A stretch of 64,000 bases of DNA from Bradyrhizobium sp. CER78 (GCF_029846235.1 NZ_JARVWP010000018.1:97032-161031), one strand, 5' to 3'; positions 44,350 to 54,796 are shown, counted from the first letter of the stretch. Program-made: numbers and translations. The notes: generated by a model from the sequence alone, not told the origin.

Positions 44350-45252
44350 TCAATCCCACGGCGGCTTGCCGCGGAATGCCTCGACCAGGAAGTCCACCAT
44401 CACCCGCACCTTTGCGCTGACGTGGCGGCGGCTCGGATAGACGGCCAGCACATCGATCTCGGGTGTGTGATAGTCGGGCAGCAGGCGGACCAGGCGGCCC
44501 TGCCGCAGCAGCTCCCCGATCAGGAACGTCGGCTGCAGAATCAATCCGAAGCCGGCCGCCGCTGCCGCACAGGCCGTCTCGCCGTTGTTGGTGTGGAAGA
44601 TGTTGGATACCGGCACGGTGTGAGGCTTGCCGTCTCCGTCGAGCAACCGCCATTCCTCGGCCGAAGCGGAATAGGCGTAGGCGATGCAGGCGTGGTTCCT
44701 GATGTCATCCGGGGTCTGCGGCGCGCCATGTCGCGCGACGTAGTCCGGCGACGCGCAGACGAAGTGATGAATCGCCGCGAGCTTGCGGCTGATCAAGCTC
44801 GGTGATCCTCCGCGCGAAATGCGCACAGCCAGATCGAAGCCCTCGTCGACGAGGTCGACGAGCCGATCGACCAGGCTGATGTCGAGTTCGATGTCGGGAT
44901 AGCGCGCCATGAAACGTGGCCATAACGGCGCGAGATGAAGTATGCCGAAGCTCAGCGGCGCGTTGATCCGCAGACGTCCGCGCGGCTGCATCGCAGCGGA
45001 AGATGCGATCGCCTCCGCCTCTGCAACGTCCTCCAGAATCGAGAGCGCGCGGTCATACAGCGTCTTGCCGGTTTCGGTCAGCGACAGGCGCCGCGAGGTC
45101 CGGTTGAGCAGGCGCGCCCCGAGCATCTCCTCCAGTTCGTTGACGTAGCGAGTGACATTGGCCGGCGAGGTCTCCAGCTTGTCCGCGGCGCGGGTGAAAG
45201 AGCCTTGGCCAACCACGGTGGCAAACACCTCGAACGCGCGCAGACGGTCCAT
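44350..45252 (-). CDS. LysR-family transcriptional regulator
   Basis: The 300-residue protein has an N-terminal winged HTH (MDRLRAFEVFATVVGQGSFTR split at FTRAADKLETSPANVTRYV; ARLLNRTSRRLSLTETG) and a LysR substrate-binding domain (LRINAPLSFGILHLAPLWPRF). It is divergent from the SDR gene by 126 bases, the classic LysR arrangement, so it likely controls the SDR and GST genes. The inducer is not evident. Confidence 0.95.
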   Translation of the reverse strand: MDRLRAFEVFATVVGQGSFTRAADKLETSPANVTRYVNELEEMLGARLLNRTSRRLSLTETGKTLYDRALSILEDVAEAEAIASSAAMQPRGRLRINAPLSFGILHLAPLWPRFMARYPDIELDISLVDRLVDLVDEGFDLAVRISRGGSPSLISRKLAAIHHFVCASPDYVARHGAPQTPDDIRNHACIAYAYSASAEEWRLLDGDGKPHTVPVSNIFHTNNGETACAAAAAGFGLILQPTFLIGELLRQGRLVRLLPDYHTPEIDVLAVYPSRRHVSAKVRVMVDFLVEAFRGKPPWD

Positions 45253-45378
45253 CGCATCCTCGATTATGCAGTAAAACTGAATGATGTAACCAGTTTCCGT
45301 GCCTTCTTTCCAGTTCTGTGAGCATCTAATTACGTTCCCACGACGCCGCGGTTGGCGCGGCCGAAACGGAGAACGGAC
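45253..45378. promoter_or_regulatory. Divergent LysR/SDR promoter region
   Basis: This 126-base region separates divergent lysR and SDR genes and contains an AT-rich stretch around 45262-45295. LysR proteins usually bind T-N11-A boxes here; no single box was assigned with certainty. Confidence 0.5.
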
Positions 45379-46155
45379 ATGGCACAGGGTACGGGACGTC
45401 TTTCAAACAAGGTTGCAATCGTGACCGGCGCGAGCTCGGGCATCGGCCGGGTCACGGCCAAGCTGTTCGCGGCCGAAGGCGCGAAGGTGGTGGTTGGCGC
45501 ACGGCGGGAAAGCGAGCTGGCGAGCCTGGTCGATGAGATCAAGGCCAGCGGCGGGACGGCCGTCGCGCTCGCCGGCGACGTGCGCTCGGAAGATTATGCC
45601 AAGGCCCTCGTCGCGCTGGCGGTCAAGGCATTCGGCCGATTGGACATTGCCTTCAACAACGCCGGCACGCTCGGTGAAGGCGGTGCCTCGACCGGCGTCT
45701 CCGAAGCCGGTTGGAGCGATGCCGTTGCGATCAACCTCACCGGCTCGTTCCTGGGCGCGAAGCACCAGATCGCCGAGATGACCAAGCATGGCGGCGGGTC
45801 GGTGATCTTCACCTCGACCTTCGTCGGCTACAGCTCGTCATTCCCCGGCGTTGCCGCCTATGCCGCGAGCAAGTCCGGCCTGATCGGCTTGACGCAGACG
45901 CTCGCCGCCGAGTTCGGCCCGCAGAACGTCAGGGTCAACGCGGTGCTGCCCGGCGCGATCGAGACCGAGATGTATCGCGAGATGAACGACACCCCCGACA
46001 AGGCGACCTTCGTCACCAACCTGCATGCGCTCAAGCGGGTGGGTCGCCCCGAGGAAGTCGCACGCTCGGTGCTTTACCTCGCATCGGACGATGCCAGCTT
46101 CGTCACCGGGACCGCGTTGCTGGTCGACGGCGGCCTCTCGATCACCCGCACCTGA
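45379..46155 (+). CDS. SDR-family oxidoreductase
   Basis: The 258-residue protein has the classical SDR features: cofactor motif TGASSGIG, NNAG (FNNAGTLGEGG), catalytic Ser region IFTSTFVGYSS, YAASKSG with Tyr and Lys, and the closing GTALLVDGGLSI. It is a cytoplasmic NAD(P)-dependent dehydrogenase/reductase. Acidic and basic residues after the motif do not fix NAD versus NADP. It is followed by the glutathionyl-hydroquinone reductase gene 39 bases on. Confidence 0.93.
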   Translation: MAQGTGRLSNKVAIVTGASSGIGRVTAKLFAAEGAKVVVGARRESELASLVDEIKASGGTAVALAGDVRSEDYAKALVALAVKAFGRLDIAFNNAGTLGEGGASTGVSEAGWSDAVAINLTGSFLGAKHQIAEMTKHGGGSVIFTSTFVGYSSSFPGVAAYAASKSGLIGLTQTLAAEFGPQNVRVNAVLPGAIETEMYREMNDTPDKATFVTNLHALKRVGRPEEVARSVLYLASDDASFVTGTALLVDGGLSITRT

Positions 46156-46194
46156 GGCGGCCGACCAACCACGGCATCATTCAAGGAGGCTGAC

Positions 46195-47217
46195 ATGGGA
46201 TTGCTGGTCGACGGTAAATGGCAAGACGCCTGGTATGCGACGAAGCCAAGCGGCGGCCGCTTCATTCGCAAGGACAGCTCCTTCCGCAATTGGGTCACGG
46301 CCGGCGGCAGCGCCGGCCCGACCGGAATCGGCGGCTACCAGGCCCAGGCCGGCCGCTATCATCTCTATGTCAGCCTCGCCTGCCCCTGGGCCCACCGCAC
46401 GCTGATCATGCGCGCGCTGAAGGGGCTCGAGGACAAGATCTCGGTGTCGGTGGTGCACTGGCTGATGCTCGAGCACGGCTGGACCTTTGCCGACGGCCCG
46501 GGCGTGGTCCCGGACACCGTCTACCACGCCCGGTTCCTGCATCAGGTCTATACCGCGGCCGATCCATACTACACCGGCCGCGTCACCGTTCCCGTGCTGT
46601 GGGACAAGCACACCGGCAGCATCGTCAGCAACGAATCGTCCGAGATCATCCGGATGCTGAATTCGGCCTTCGACGGAATCGGCGCCGAACCCGGCGACTA
46701 TTATCCGGCCGCGCTCCGCGAAGAGATCGACGCGATCAACGCGCGCGTCTACCACACTGTCAACAACGGCGTTTACAAGGCGGGCTTCGCCACCACGCAG
46801 GAAGCCTACGAGGAAGCCGTCGTGCCGCTGTTCGACACGCTGGACTGGCTCGACCAACGGCTTGCCGGCCGGCGCTTCCTGCTGGGCGACAGCCTGACCG
46901 AAGCCGATATCCGCCTGTTCACGACACTGATCCGCTTCGACGCGGTCTATGTCGGACACTTCAAGTGCAACATCCGGCGGCTGGTCGATTACCCAAATCT
47001 GTTCGCCTATACGCGCGACGTCTATCAGTGGCCCGGCATCGCCGCGACGGTGAATTTCGAGCACATCCGGCGGCACTATTACGAGAGCCATCGCTCGATC
47101 AATCCAACCGGGATCGTTCCGCTCGGTCCCGTCCTCGACTTCACCGCAGCCCACGGACGCGCGCAGCCGGCCGCCGCAAATCTTCAGCGCGCTCATGCGC
47201 TTCGGCACGCGGGATAG
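46195..47217 (+). CDS. Glutathionyl-hydroquinone reductase (Xi-class GST)
   Basis: The 340-residue protein fits the YqjG/PcpF family: nucleophilic Cys in LYVSLACPWAHRTLIMRAL, IVSNESSEIIRMLNSAFD, and C-terminal DIRLFTTLIRFDAVYVGHFKCN. It reduces glutathionyl-hydroquinones using glutathione in the cytoplasm. AAGGAGG precedes the ATG. Neighbouring LysR and SDR genes suggest a quinone or aromatic stress response. Confidence 0.95.
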   Translation: MGLLVDGKWQDAWYATKPSGGRFIRKDSSFRNWVTAGGSAGPTGIGGYQAQAGRYHLYVSLACPWAHRTLIMRALKGLEDKISVSVVHWLMLEHGWTFADGPGVVPDTVYHARFLHQVYTAADPYYTGRVTVPVLWDKHTGSIVSNESSEIIRMLNSAFDGIGAEPGDYYPAALREEIDAINARVYHTVNNGVYKAGFATTQEAYEEAVVPLFDTLDWLDQRLAGRRFLLGDSLTEADIRLFTTLIRFDAVYVGHFKCNIRRLVDYPNLFAYTRDVYQWPGIAATVNFEHIRRHYYESHRSINPTGIVPLGPVLDFTAAHGRAQPAAANLQRAHALRHAG

Positions 47218-47432
47218 ATCGAGAACTCACGAGCACAGATGCGCGGTTGAAACAGATGCCCGGTTGGACACGATATCGACGCGGCGCGACGCTGATCTCT
47301 TATGCCATTGAGATATCAGCACGATTTTCTAACCGTCATTCCGGGCGATCCGGAACTCCTCGGCCATGGCGATGCGCGATCAGGCCGGGCGGCATGTTGA
47401 TCGGTTGAAATCGCGACGCCGGAGTCCTATGC

Positions 47433-49472
47433 GTGTCGGCTATGAGCACCCTTGCCAACGCCGAAATGTCCCTGTCGTCGTGGCCGCGCCACCGGGCGCG
47501 CGCCGACAAGCCGGCGCCGTTCCTGCCGATGAACCGTGCCGAGATGACGGCGCTCGGCTGGGACCAATGCGATATCGTGCTGGTGACGGGCGATGCCTAT
47601 GTCGACCATCCGAGCTTCGGCATGGCGATCATCGGCCGGTTGCTGGAGGCTCAGGGCTTCAGGGTCGGCATCATCGCGCAGCCCGACTGGCAATCGGCCG
47701 AGCCGTTCAAGGCGCTGGGAAAGCCGCGCGTGTTCTTCGGCGTCACCGGCGGCAACATGGATTCGATGGTCAACCGCTACACGGCTGACCGGCGGCTGCG
47801 CCACGATGATGCCTACACGCCGGACGGCGAAGGCGGCCGCCGGCCGGACCGCTGCACCATCGTCTATGCCCAGCGCTGCCGCGAAGCGTTCAAGGACGTG
47901 CCGATCGTGCTCGGCGGCATCGAGGCATCGCTGCGGCGCATCGCGCATTACGACTATTGGTCCGACAAGGTGCGACGCTCGGTGCTGGCGGACGCCAAGG
48001 CGGACCTTCTGCTCTACGGCAACGCGGAACGTGCCGTCGTCGAGGTGGCGCACCGGCTCGCCAATGGCGAGACGCCGCGCGATCTCGACTCCATCAGGGG
48101 CGTCGCGCTGTTCCGCCGCGTGCCGCAAGATTACGCCGAGTTGCATGCCGACGATCTCGACTCCGCCGACGAGGGCGCCGCGCGCCAGGCGGGCAATGTC
48201 GTGATCCGCCTGCCCGCCTGCGAGCAGGTCGAGCAGGACCGTGACGCCTACGCCCGCGCCTCGCGTGTGCTGCACCGGGAGAGCAATCCCGGCAATGCGC
48301 GGCCGCTGGTGCAGCGTCATGGTGACCGCGATTTGTGGCTGAATCCGCCGCCGATCCCGCTGTCGACGGCCGAGATGGACTCCGTCTACGACCTGCCCTA
48401 CGCGCGTGCGCCGCATCCCTCCTACAAGGACGCCAAGATTCCGGCCTGGGAGATGATCCGCTTCTCGGTCACGATCATGCGCGGCTGCTTCGGCGGCTGC
48501 ACCTTCTGCTCCATCACCGAGCACGAGGGCCGCATCATCCAGAACCGCTCGGAGGGCTCGATCCTGCGCGAGATCGAGCGCATCCGCGACAAGACGCCGG
48601 GCTTCACCGGCGTGATATCAGACATTGGCGGGCCGACCGCCAACATGTACCGGATGGCGTGCAAGGATCCGAAGATCGAGGCCGCATGCCGGCGGCCGTC
48701 CTGTGTCTTCCCCGAGATCTGCCCGAACCTCAATACGTCGCATGACGACCTGATCCGGCTCTATCGCAAGGTGCGCGAGGTGAAGGGCGTCAAGCGGGTG
48801 ATGGTGGCCTCAGGCGTGCGCTACGACCTCGCGGTGGAGAGCCCCGAATACATCAAGGAGCTCGTCACCCATCACGTCGGCGGCTACTTGAAGATCGCGC
48901 CCGAGCACACCGAGCGCGGCCCGCTCGACAAGATGATGAAGCCGGGCATCGGCGCGTACAATCGCTTCAAGAAAATGTTCGATGCCGCGGCCGAGCAGGC
49001 CGGCAAGAAATATTACCTGATCCCGTATTTCATCGCCGCGCATCCGGGAACGACCGACGAGGACATGATGAACCTCGCGCTCTGGCTCAAGAAGAACCGC
49101 TACCGCGCCGATCAGGTGCAGACGTTCCTGCCCTCGCCGATGGCGACCGCGACGGCGATGTATCACACCGGCGTCAATCCGCTGCGCGGCGTGCGCCGCG
49201 GGGCGAGCGACAAGGTCGCGGCGATCAAGGGCCTCCGGCAGCGCCGGCTGCACAAGGCGTTCTTGCGCTATCACGACCCGGACAACTGGCCGCTGCTGCG
49301 CGAGGCGCTGAAGCAGATGGGCCGTGCCGATCTGATCGGCTCTCGTCCCGACCAGCTGGTGCCCGCGCACCAACCGCCCGGCACCGGCAAGGCTGCCGGC
49401 ACGCGGCGACCTCTGCGCGAGGGCGGCCGGGCACAGCGCTTCACCACCAAGGGCCTGCGGATGGGCAAGTAA
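47433..49472 (+). CDS. YgiQ-family radical SAM protein
   Basis: The 679-residue protein has an N-terminal cobalamin-binding-like YgiQ domain (CDIVLVTGDAYVDHPSFGMA), the radical SAM CxxxCxxC in MRGCFGGCTFCSITEHEG binding a 4Fe-4S cluster, and the UPF0313 signature region (EICPNLNTSHDDLIRLYRK; YKK-type linker). Its reaction is unknown in E. coli YgiQ. GTG at 47433 follows GGAG by 8 bases; ATG at 47442 is an alternative. It is monocistronic. Confidence 0.95.
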   Translation: MSAMSTLANAEMSLSSWPRHRARADKPAPFLPMNRAEMTALGWDQCDIVLVTGDAYVDHPSFGMAIIGRLLEAQGFRVGIIAQPDWQSAEPFKALGKPRVFFGVTGGNMDSMVNRYTADRRLRHDDAYTPDGEGGRRPDRCTIVYAQRCREAFKDVPIVLGGIEASLRRIAHYDYWSDKVRRSVLADAKADLLLYGNAERAVVEVAHRLANGETPRDLDSIRGVALFRRVPQDYAELHADDLDSADEGAARQAGNVVIRLPACEQVEQDRDAYARASRVLHRESNPGNARPLVQRHGDRDLWLNPPPIPLSTAEMDSVYDLPYARAPHPSYKDAKIPAWEMIRFSVTIMRGCFGGCTFCSITEHEGRIIQNRSEGSILREIERIRDKTPGFTGVISDIGGPTANMYRMACKDPKIEAACRRPSCVFPEICPNLNTSHDDLIRLYRKVREVKGVKRVMVASGVRYDLAVESPEYIKELVTHHVGGYLKIAPEHTERGPLDKMMKPGIGAYNRFKKMFDAAAEQAGKKYYLIPYFIAAHPGTTDEDMMNLALWLKKNRYRADQVQTFLPSPMATATAMYHTGVNPLRGVRRGASDKVAAIKGLRQRRLHKAFLRYHDPDNWPLLREALKQMGRADLIGSRPDQLVPAHQPPGTGKAAGTRRPLREGGRAQRFTTKGLRMGK

Positions 49473-49828
49473 GACGGCTGGAATTCAGATCCGGCCGGGC
49501 TTGGAAACTGGCTGCGCTTTTTCAGATTGGCGCCGAAATGGCGCGCTATGCTGAACACCATCACGAACTTCTATGTAATTGAAATTGTGCGAGATTCCTG
49601 CGGCGCCGCCAGCCCGTCGTCGCCGGCTTTGGCCCGGACGCTCTAATGTAGGGTATTTCGGTTCGCGCCCCACGGCTCCGCGCGCCTTTGCCGCTCCGGG
49701 GTGATAATGTCAAAGCTGCGGGACCAGAGATTTCGCGCAACCTGGATAATGGCACTCGAAGAAGTGCGCTCCAGGATCGACCTGATGATCGCGACTGCGG
49801 TTGGATGTTGCGAGAAAGGGAGGACGTT
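49473..49828. other. Intergenic region upstream of glutamate dehydrogenase
   Basis: These 356 bases lie between the YgiQ stop and the GDH start. The upstream open frame of GDH covers the right part but has no family homology. No promoter or hairpin was assigned with confidence. Confidence 0.45.
49818..49823 (+). promoter_or_regulatory. Ribosome-binding site deciding the GDH start
   Basis: GGGAGG lies 5 bases before the ATG at 49829, a stronger site than any in front of the in-frame ATG at 49688, so the 47 extra N-terminal residues of the longer frame are rejected. Confidence 0.75.
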
Positions 49829-52800
49829 ATGGAAGCGTGGCGTGACGACAAGGCCCGCGCAACCCTGATTCGTGATGCCGCGGGAATCGTGCAGCCGGGC
49901 AAGACACCCCGGACCTTTGCCGAACTTCTGTTCGGCCACACCAACATCGAGGACCTCGCCAACCACGATGCCTCATCGCTTGCCCTTCTGGCCGAGCAGA
50001 CCTGGGAGCATGTGCAGCGCCGCACAGCGGGCAGCGCAGATATCCGCGTTGTCAATCCGGTGATGCCGGACGGGCGCGAGATTTCGGTGCTCGAGATTCT
50101 GAACGACAACATGCCCTTCCTGTTCGATTCCACCATGGCCGAGCTTGCCGAGCAAGGCATCGAGGTCACCCTGGTTGCGCATCCGATCATCGCGGTGGAG
50201 CGCGATCACCAGGGCAAGCTGCTGCGCTTCTATGGCGAAGCACTGCCGGAAGGCGCAAAGGGTGCACGCGAGAGCCTGATTCATTTTCACATCGCTCGCC
50301 TTGACGCCGACGCCGACCGCCAAAAGCTGATCGACGGCCTCACCAGGACATTGAGCGAGGTGCGCGCTTGCGTCGCTGACTGGCGAGTCATGCGCGAGCG
50401 CGTGGAGGAAGCAATCAAGACGTTCTCCTCCAATCCGCCGCCGTTGCCGATCGACGAGGTCGCCGAGGCCAACCAGTTCCTGCAATGGCTGTGTGCGGAC
50501 AATTTCACCTTTCTCGGCGTGCGCGAATATCGCTTCTCGCCCGACAACGATGTGTCGGACGACATCACGACCGGCGATGGTCTCGGCATCCTGCGCGATC
50601 CCGACGTGAAGGTCCTGCGCCGCGGAAACGAAATGGTGGTGATGACGTCGGAAATCCGCGAGTTCATGCGCGAGCCGACCCTGCTGATCGTGATCAAGGC
50701 CAATGTCAGTAGCCGCGTGCATCGCCGTATCCGGATGGATTATGTCGGCATCAAGCTCTATACGCCCGACGGCCGGCTCGAGGGCGAATTGCGCCTCGTC
50801 GGCCTGTTCACCTCGGGCGCCTACACCCGCTCTGCGCGACAGATCCCCTATGTCCGCCACAAGGTTTCACAGGTGCTGCAGCGCGCCGGCTTCGACCCGA
50901 ACAGTCATTCGGGCAAAGCGCTGACGCACATTCTTGAAGACTATCCGCGTGACGAACTGTTCCAGATCGACGTGGACACCCTGTACAATTTCGTCATGGA
51001 GATCCTGATCCTCTATGAGCGTCCCCGCGTCCGGGCGCTGGCACGGATCGACAAGTTCGATCGCTTCGTCTCCATCCTCGCCTTCATTCCGCGCGATAAA
51101 TACGACACCGACGTGCGCACGCGCGTCGGTGCCTTCCTGGCGCAGGTCTACAAGGGGACGTTGTCGGCCTCCTACGTGTCTTTCCCCGAAGGGGCGCTTG
51201 CGCGCGTCCACTACATCATCGGGCGCTATGAAGCCAAAACGCCCGTCATCGAGCGTGGCACGCTCGAAGCCGGAATCGCCGCCATCGCCGCGACCTGGGC
51301 CGACAAGCTGAAGGCCGCGCTCACAGCGTCGACTGACGGCATGCGTGCGCGCATGCTCGCCAGCCGTTACGCCCGGGCCTTTAGCGGCGGCTACACCGAG
51401 GTGTTCGGCGCCGACCAGGCGATCGCCGATATCGCCACGATCGAAAAACTCACGCCCGCGCGCCCCGTGGCGATCACGGTTCACCGCACCGAGGGTGAGA
51501 ACGATCCGACGCATTTCGGCTTGAAGGTGTTCTCGCACGGCGCCCCGCTGTCGCTGTCCTATCGCGTGCCGGTGATCGAGAATCACGGCTTGCGCGTGGT
51601 CAACGAACGCACCTATCAGATCGCACCGCACGCCATGCCGGCCCCGCCACCGGTCTGGCTGCACGACATGACGATCGAGACCAGCGACGGCCAGCCGATC
51701 AGGATCGGCCCGGAATTCAACCGCCGCCTGGAAGCCTCGATCATGGCAGTGGTCGGCGATCGCGCCGAATCCGACGGCTACAACGCCCTGATCCTGCGAA
51801 CGGCCCTGGGCTGGCGGGAAATTTCGACCATCCGCGCCCTGTCCCGCTACCTGCACCAGATTCGCGCGCCGTTCACCCAAGACTATATGTGGGCGACCCT
51901 GCGCAAGAACGCCGCGATCACCGCCAGCCTTGTCACGCTGTTCCAGACCCGCCTCGATCCACGCCTCGCCTGCACCGATGCCGAGCGTTCGGCACGCGAG
52001 ACGGCGCTGCTCGCCGAAATCGAGGAGCAGCTTCAATCCGTCGCCTCGCTCGATGAGGACCGCATCCTGCGCCGCTTCACCAATCTGGTGCAGGCCACCA
52101 TCCGCACCAATTTGTGGCAGGTCGGCGAGGACGGACATCCGCGTCCGGTGATCTCCTTCAAGTTCGACGCGCACCGGATCGACGACCTGCCCGCGCCGCG
52201 ACCTCTCTACGAAATCTTCGTCTACTCGCCCCGTGTCGAAGGCATTCATCTGCGGTTCGGAAAGGTTGCGCGCGGTGGCTTGCGCTGGTCCGACCGACCG
52301 CAGGATTTCCGTACCGAGATCCTCGGCCTCGTGAAGGCGCAGCAGGTCAAGAATGCCGTGATCGTGCCGGTCGGCGCCAAGGGCGGCTTCGTGCCCAAAC
52401 GCCTGCCGCCGCCTTCGAATCGCGACGCCTGGCTCGCGGAAGGCACCGAAGCCTATCGCATTTTCGTGCGTTCGCTGCTCGAGCTTACCGACAATCTCGA
52501 CGGCGACACCGTCGTGCAGCCCGACTCGACCGTGCGCCATGACGGCGATGACCCCTACCTCGTCGTCGCCGCCGACAAGGGCACGGCCACCTTCTCCGAC
52601 GTTGCCAACTCGATCTCGGCCGAGAAGAACCACTGGCTCGGCGACGCTTTCGCCTCCGGCGGCAGCCAGGGCTACGACCACAAGAAGATGGGGATCACGG
52701 CGCGCGGCGCCTGGGAGGCGGTCAAGCGCCACTTCCGCGAACTCGGCACCGACATTCAGACCATGCCGTTCACCGCGGTCGGCGTCGGCGACATGTCAGG

Positions 52801-54652
52801 CGACGTCTTCGGCAACGGCATGCTGCTGTCACCGGCGACGAACCTCGTGGCTGCCTTCGATCATCGCGACATCTTCATCGATCCGTCGCCGGATCAGGCG
52901 ATCAGTTTTGCCGAGCGCAAGCGCCTGTTCGACCTGCCGCGATCGAGTTGGCAGGACTACAACAAGTCACTGATCTCGCAAGGCGGCGGCGTATTCTCGC
53001 GCCTGCTCAAGGCGATCCCGCTCGCACCGGAAGTGCGCACCCTGCTCGATCTCGACAAGCCGCAAGCCACGCCCTCGGAGGTGATGACAGCGATCCTGAA
53101 ATCGCGCGCCGACCTCCTGTGGTTCGGCGGCATCGGCACCTATGTCCGCGCCTCGGGAGAAAGCGACGATCAGGTCGGCGACCGCGCCAACGATCCGATC
53201 CGCATCACCGGCGGCGACGTGCGCGCACGCGTGATCGGCGAAGGTGCCAATCTCGGCGTCACCCAGCGCGGCCGCATCGAAGCGGCGCAGAAGGGCGTCA
53301 AGCTCAACACCGACGCGATCGACAATTCGGCCGGCGTGAACACCTCCGACGTCGAGGTCAACATCAAGATCGCGCTGGCGCGTCCCGAGCGCGAGGGACA
53401 CCTCAGCCTCGCTGACCGCAACAGCCTGCTCGCCGTCATGACCGACGAGGTCGGCACGCTGGTGCTCCGCAACAACTACCTGCAGACGCTCTCGCTATCG
53501 CTCTCCGAACGCAAGGGCATGGCCGAGACCGGCTTCCTCACCCGCCTGATGCAGTCGCTGGAGCAGCGGGGTCTGCTCAGCCGCGCCGTGGAATTCCTGC
53601 CCGATGACGCGGCGCTCACCGAACGCACGAGGCGCGGTCAGTCCCTGACACGGCCTGAACTTGCCGTGTTGCTCGCCTACGCCAAGCTGACGCTCTACGA
53701 TGACCTGCTCGGCACCCACGTGCCTGACGACCCCTATCTTGCTCGCGAACTATCGCAGTATTTCCCGCGCGAGGTTCAAGACAGATTCCCGGCGGCGGTC
53801 GAGTCCCATCGGCTGCGACGGGAGATCATCGCGACCAGTCTCGTCAATGCCGTGATCAACCGCGGCGGCCCGGCCTGTGTTGTGCGCCTGACCGATGAGA
53901 CCGATGCCGATGTCGCAACCATCGTCATGGCCTATGTGGCGGTGGATGAATCCTACGGACTGAAGTGGCTCAATGATGCGATCGACGCACTCGACACCTG
54001 CATCGACGGACAGTTGCAGCTTTCCCTTTATGCTTCGATCCAGGATCTCTTGCTCTCCCGTATGGTCTGGTACGTGCGCAACGTTGATTTCAAGGACGGC
54101 CTGGAGGCGGTCATCGCGCGCTTCGGCCCGGCTATCCGCGAGATTGTTGCAGGGCTCGACAATACCCTTCCGCCGGACTTGCAAGCCGCGCGCAGCAAGC
54201 GACGGCAGGACCTAACCGATGCCGGCGTCCCGGCCGGCATAGCCGGCGAACTCGCTGATCTCGATGCTCTGGTCTCGGCCCCGGATATCGTGACGGTTGC
54301 GGAGCGCACCACGCGCGCCATCGGCGATGCGGCTGCGACCTTCTTTGCTGCGGAAGCCAATTTCCGTCTCGACCTCATCATCGCTGCTGCACGTGGCGTG
54401 CCGGCAAACGATTATTTCGAACGTCTCGCCATCGACCGCGCGATCGACCAGATCGCAGCCGCTGAAAGAAGGCTGACCGCGGATATGCTGGCGACCGGCC
54501 AGTCGGGCCAGGAGGCCGTCGAGACCTGGCTCGCCGCGCATCCCGAAGCGACGCGGATTCGCCGGTCGGTCGAGGAAATTGCGGCCAGCGGCTTGACGCT
54601 CGCCAAGCTTGCGGTGGCAGCGAACCTACTGGGGGACCTGGTCAAGGCCTGA
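49829..54652 (+). CDS. NAD-specific glutamate dehydrogenase (large, GDH-180 type)
   Basis: The 1607-residue enzyme has the long N-terminal regulatory region with ACT-like segments (NVSSRVHRRIRMDYVGIKLY) and the catalytic core at about residues 770-1190: RGGLRWSDRPQDFRTEILGL, catalytic Lys in GAKGGFVPKRLPP, and the NAD fold (DMSGDVFGNGMLLS). It converts glutamate to 2-oxoglutarate and ammonium. Family members are ~1600 residues, matching this start. It is a single plus-strand gene ending near a hairpin. Confidence 0.97.
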   Translation: MEAWRDDKARATLIRDAAGIVQPGKTPRTFAELLFGHTNIEDLANHDASSLALLAEQTWEHVQRRTAGSADIRVVNPVMPDGREISVLEILNDNMPFLFDSTMAELAEQGIEVTLVAHPIIAVERDHQGKLLRFYGEALPEGAKGARESLIHFHIARLDADADRQKLIDGLTRTLSEVRACVADWRVMRERVEEAIKTFSSNPPPLPIDEVAEANQFLQWLCADNFTFLGVREYRFSPDNDVSDDITTGDGLGILRDPDVKVLRRGNEMVVMTSEIREFMREPTLLIVIKANVSSRVHRRIRMDYVGIKLYTPDGRLEGELRLVGLFTSGAYTRSARQIPYVRHKVSQVLQRAGFDPNSHSGKALTHILEDYPRDELFQIDVDTLYNFVMEILILYERPRVRALARIDKFDRFVSILAFIPRDKYDTDVRTRVGAFLAQVYKGTLSASYVSFPEGALARVHYIIGRYEAKTPVIERGTLEAGIAAIAATWADKLKAALTASTDGMRARMLASRYARAFSGGYTEVFGADQAIADIATIEKLTPARPVAITVHRTEGENDPTHFGLKVFSHGAPLSLSYRVPVIENHGLRVVNERTYQIAPHAMPAPPPVWLHDMTIETSDGQPIRIGPEFNRRLEASIMAVVGDRAESDGYNALILRTALGWREISTIRALSRYLHQIRAPFTQDYMWATLRKNAAITASLVTLFQTRLDPRLACTDAERSARETALLAEIEEQLQSVASLDEDRILRRFTNLVQATIRTNLWQVGEDGHPRPVISFKFDAHRIDDLPAPRPLYEIFVYSPRVEGIHLRFGKVARGGLRWSDRPQDFRTEILGLVKAQQVKNAVIVPVGAKGGFVPKRLPPPSNRDAWLAEGTEAYRIFVRSLLELTDNLDGDTVVQPDSTVRHDGDDPYLVVAADKGTATFSDVANSISAEKNHWLGDAFASGGSQGYDHKKMGITARGAWEAVKRHFRELGTDIQTMPFTAVGVGDMSGDVFGNGMLLSPATNLVAAFDHRDIFIDPSPDQAISFAERKRLFDLPRSSWQDYNKSLISQGGGVFSRLLKAIPLAPEVRTLLDLDKPQATPSEVMTAILKSRADLLWFGGIGTYVRASGESDDQVGDRANDPIRITGGDVRARVIGEGANLGVTQRGRIEAAQKGVKLNTDAIDNSAGVNTSDVEVNIKIALARPEREGHLSLADRNSLLAVMTDEVGTLVLRNNYLQTLSLSLSERKGMAETGFLTRLMQSLEQRGLLSRAVEFLPDDAALTERTRRGQSLTRPELAVLLAYAKLTLYDDLLGTHVPDDPYLARELSQYFPREVQDRFPAAVESHRLRREIIATSLVNAVINRGGPACVVRLTDETDADVATIVMAYVAVDESYGLKWLNDAIDALDTCIDGQLQLSLYASIQDLLLSRMVWYVRNVDFKDGLEAVIARFGPAIREIVAGLDNTLPPDLQAARSKRRQDLTDAGVPAGIAGELADLDALVSAPDIVTVAERTTRAIGDAAATFFAAEANFRLDLIIAAARGVPANDYFERLAIDRAIDQIAAAERRLTADMLATGQSGQEAVETWLAAHPEATRIRRSVEEIAASGLTLAKLAVAANLLGDLVKA

Positions 54653-54750
54653 GAGTGCTTCGTCCACCCAGTCGGGACCCTCACCGGACGCGGCGGCCCG
54701 CAAACAAGCGGCACGTTTTCTTCCAGACCACCGCGATCCGGTGGGACGAA

Positions 54751-54774
54751 GAGACCCGCGGCGTCGCGGGTCTC
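54751..54774. terminator. Hairpin between convergent gdh and small secreted gene
   Basis: GAGACCCGCG (54751-54760) and CGCGGGTCTC (54765-54774) form a perfect 10-base stem with a 4-base loop. It lies 98 bases after the GDH stop and 22 bases after the convergent small gene stop, so it can serve both. No U run is visible, so the factor-independent status is uncertain. Confidence 0.65.
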
Positions 54775-54796
54775 GTGGATGGACCGGCTATGCCAG

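Noticed and set aside
49688..49828. 47-residue longer N terminus of glutamate dehydrogenase
   Set aside because: The GGGAGG site at 49818-49823 and family length favour the ATG at 49829.
50867..52732. 621-residue open frame antisense to glutamate dehydrogenase
   Set aside because: It lies wholly within the catalytic gene and shows no family motif; it is a GC-driven shadow.
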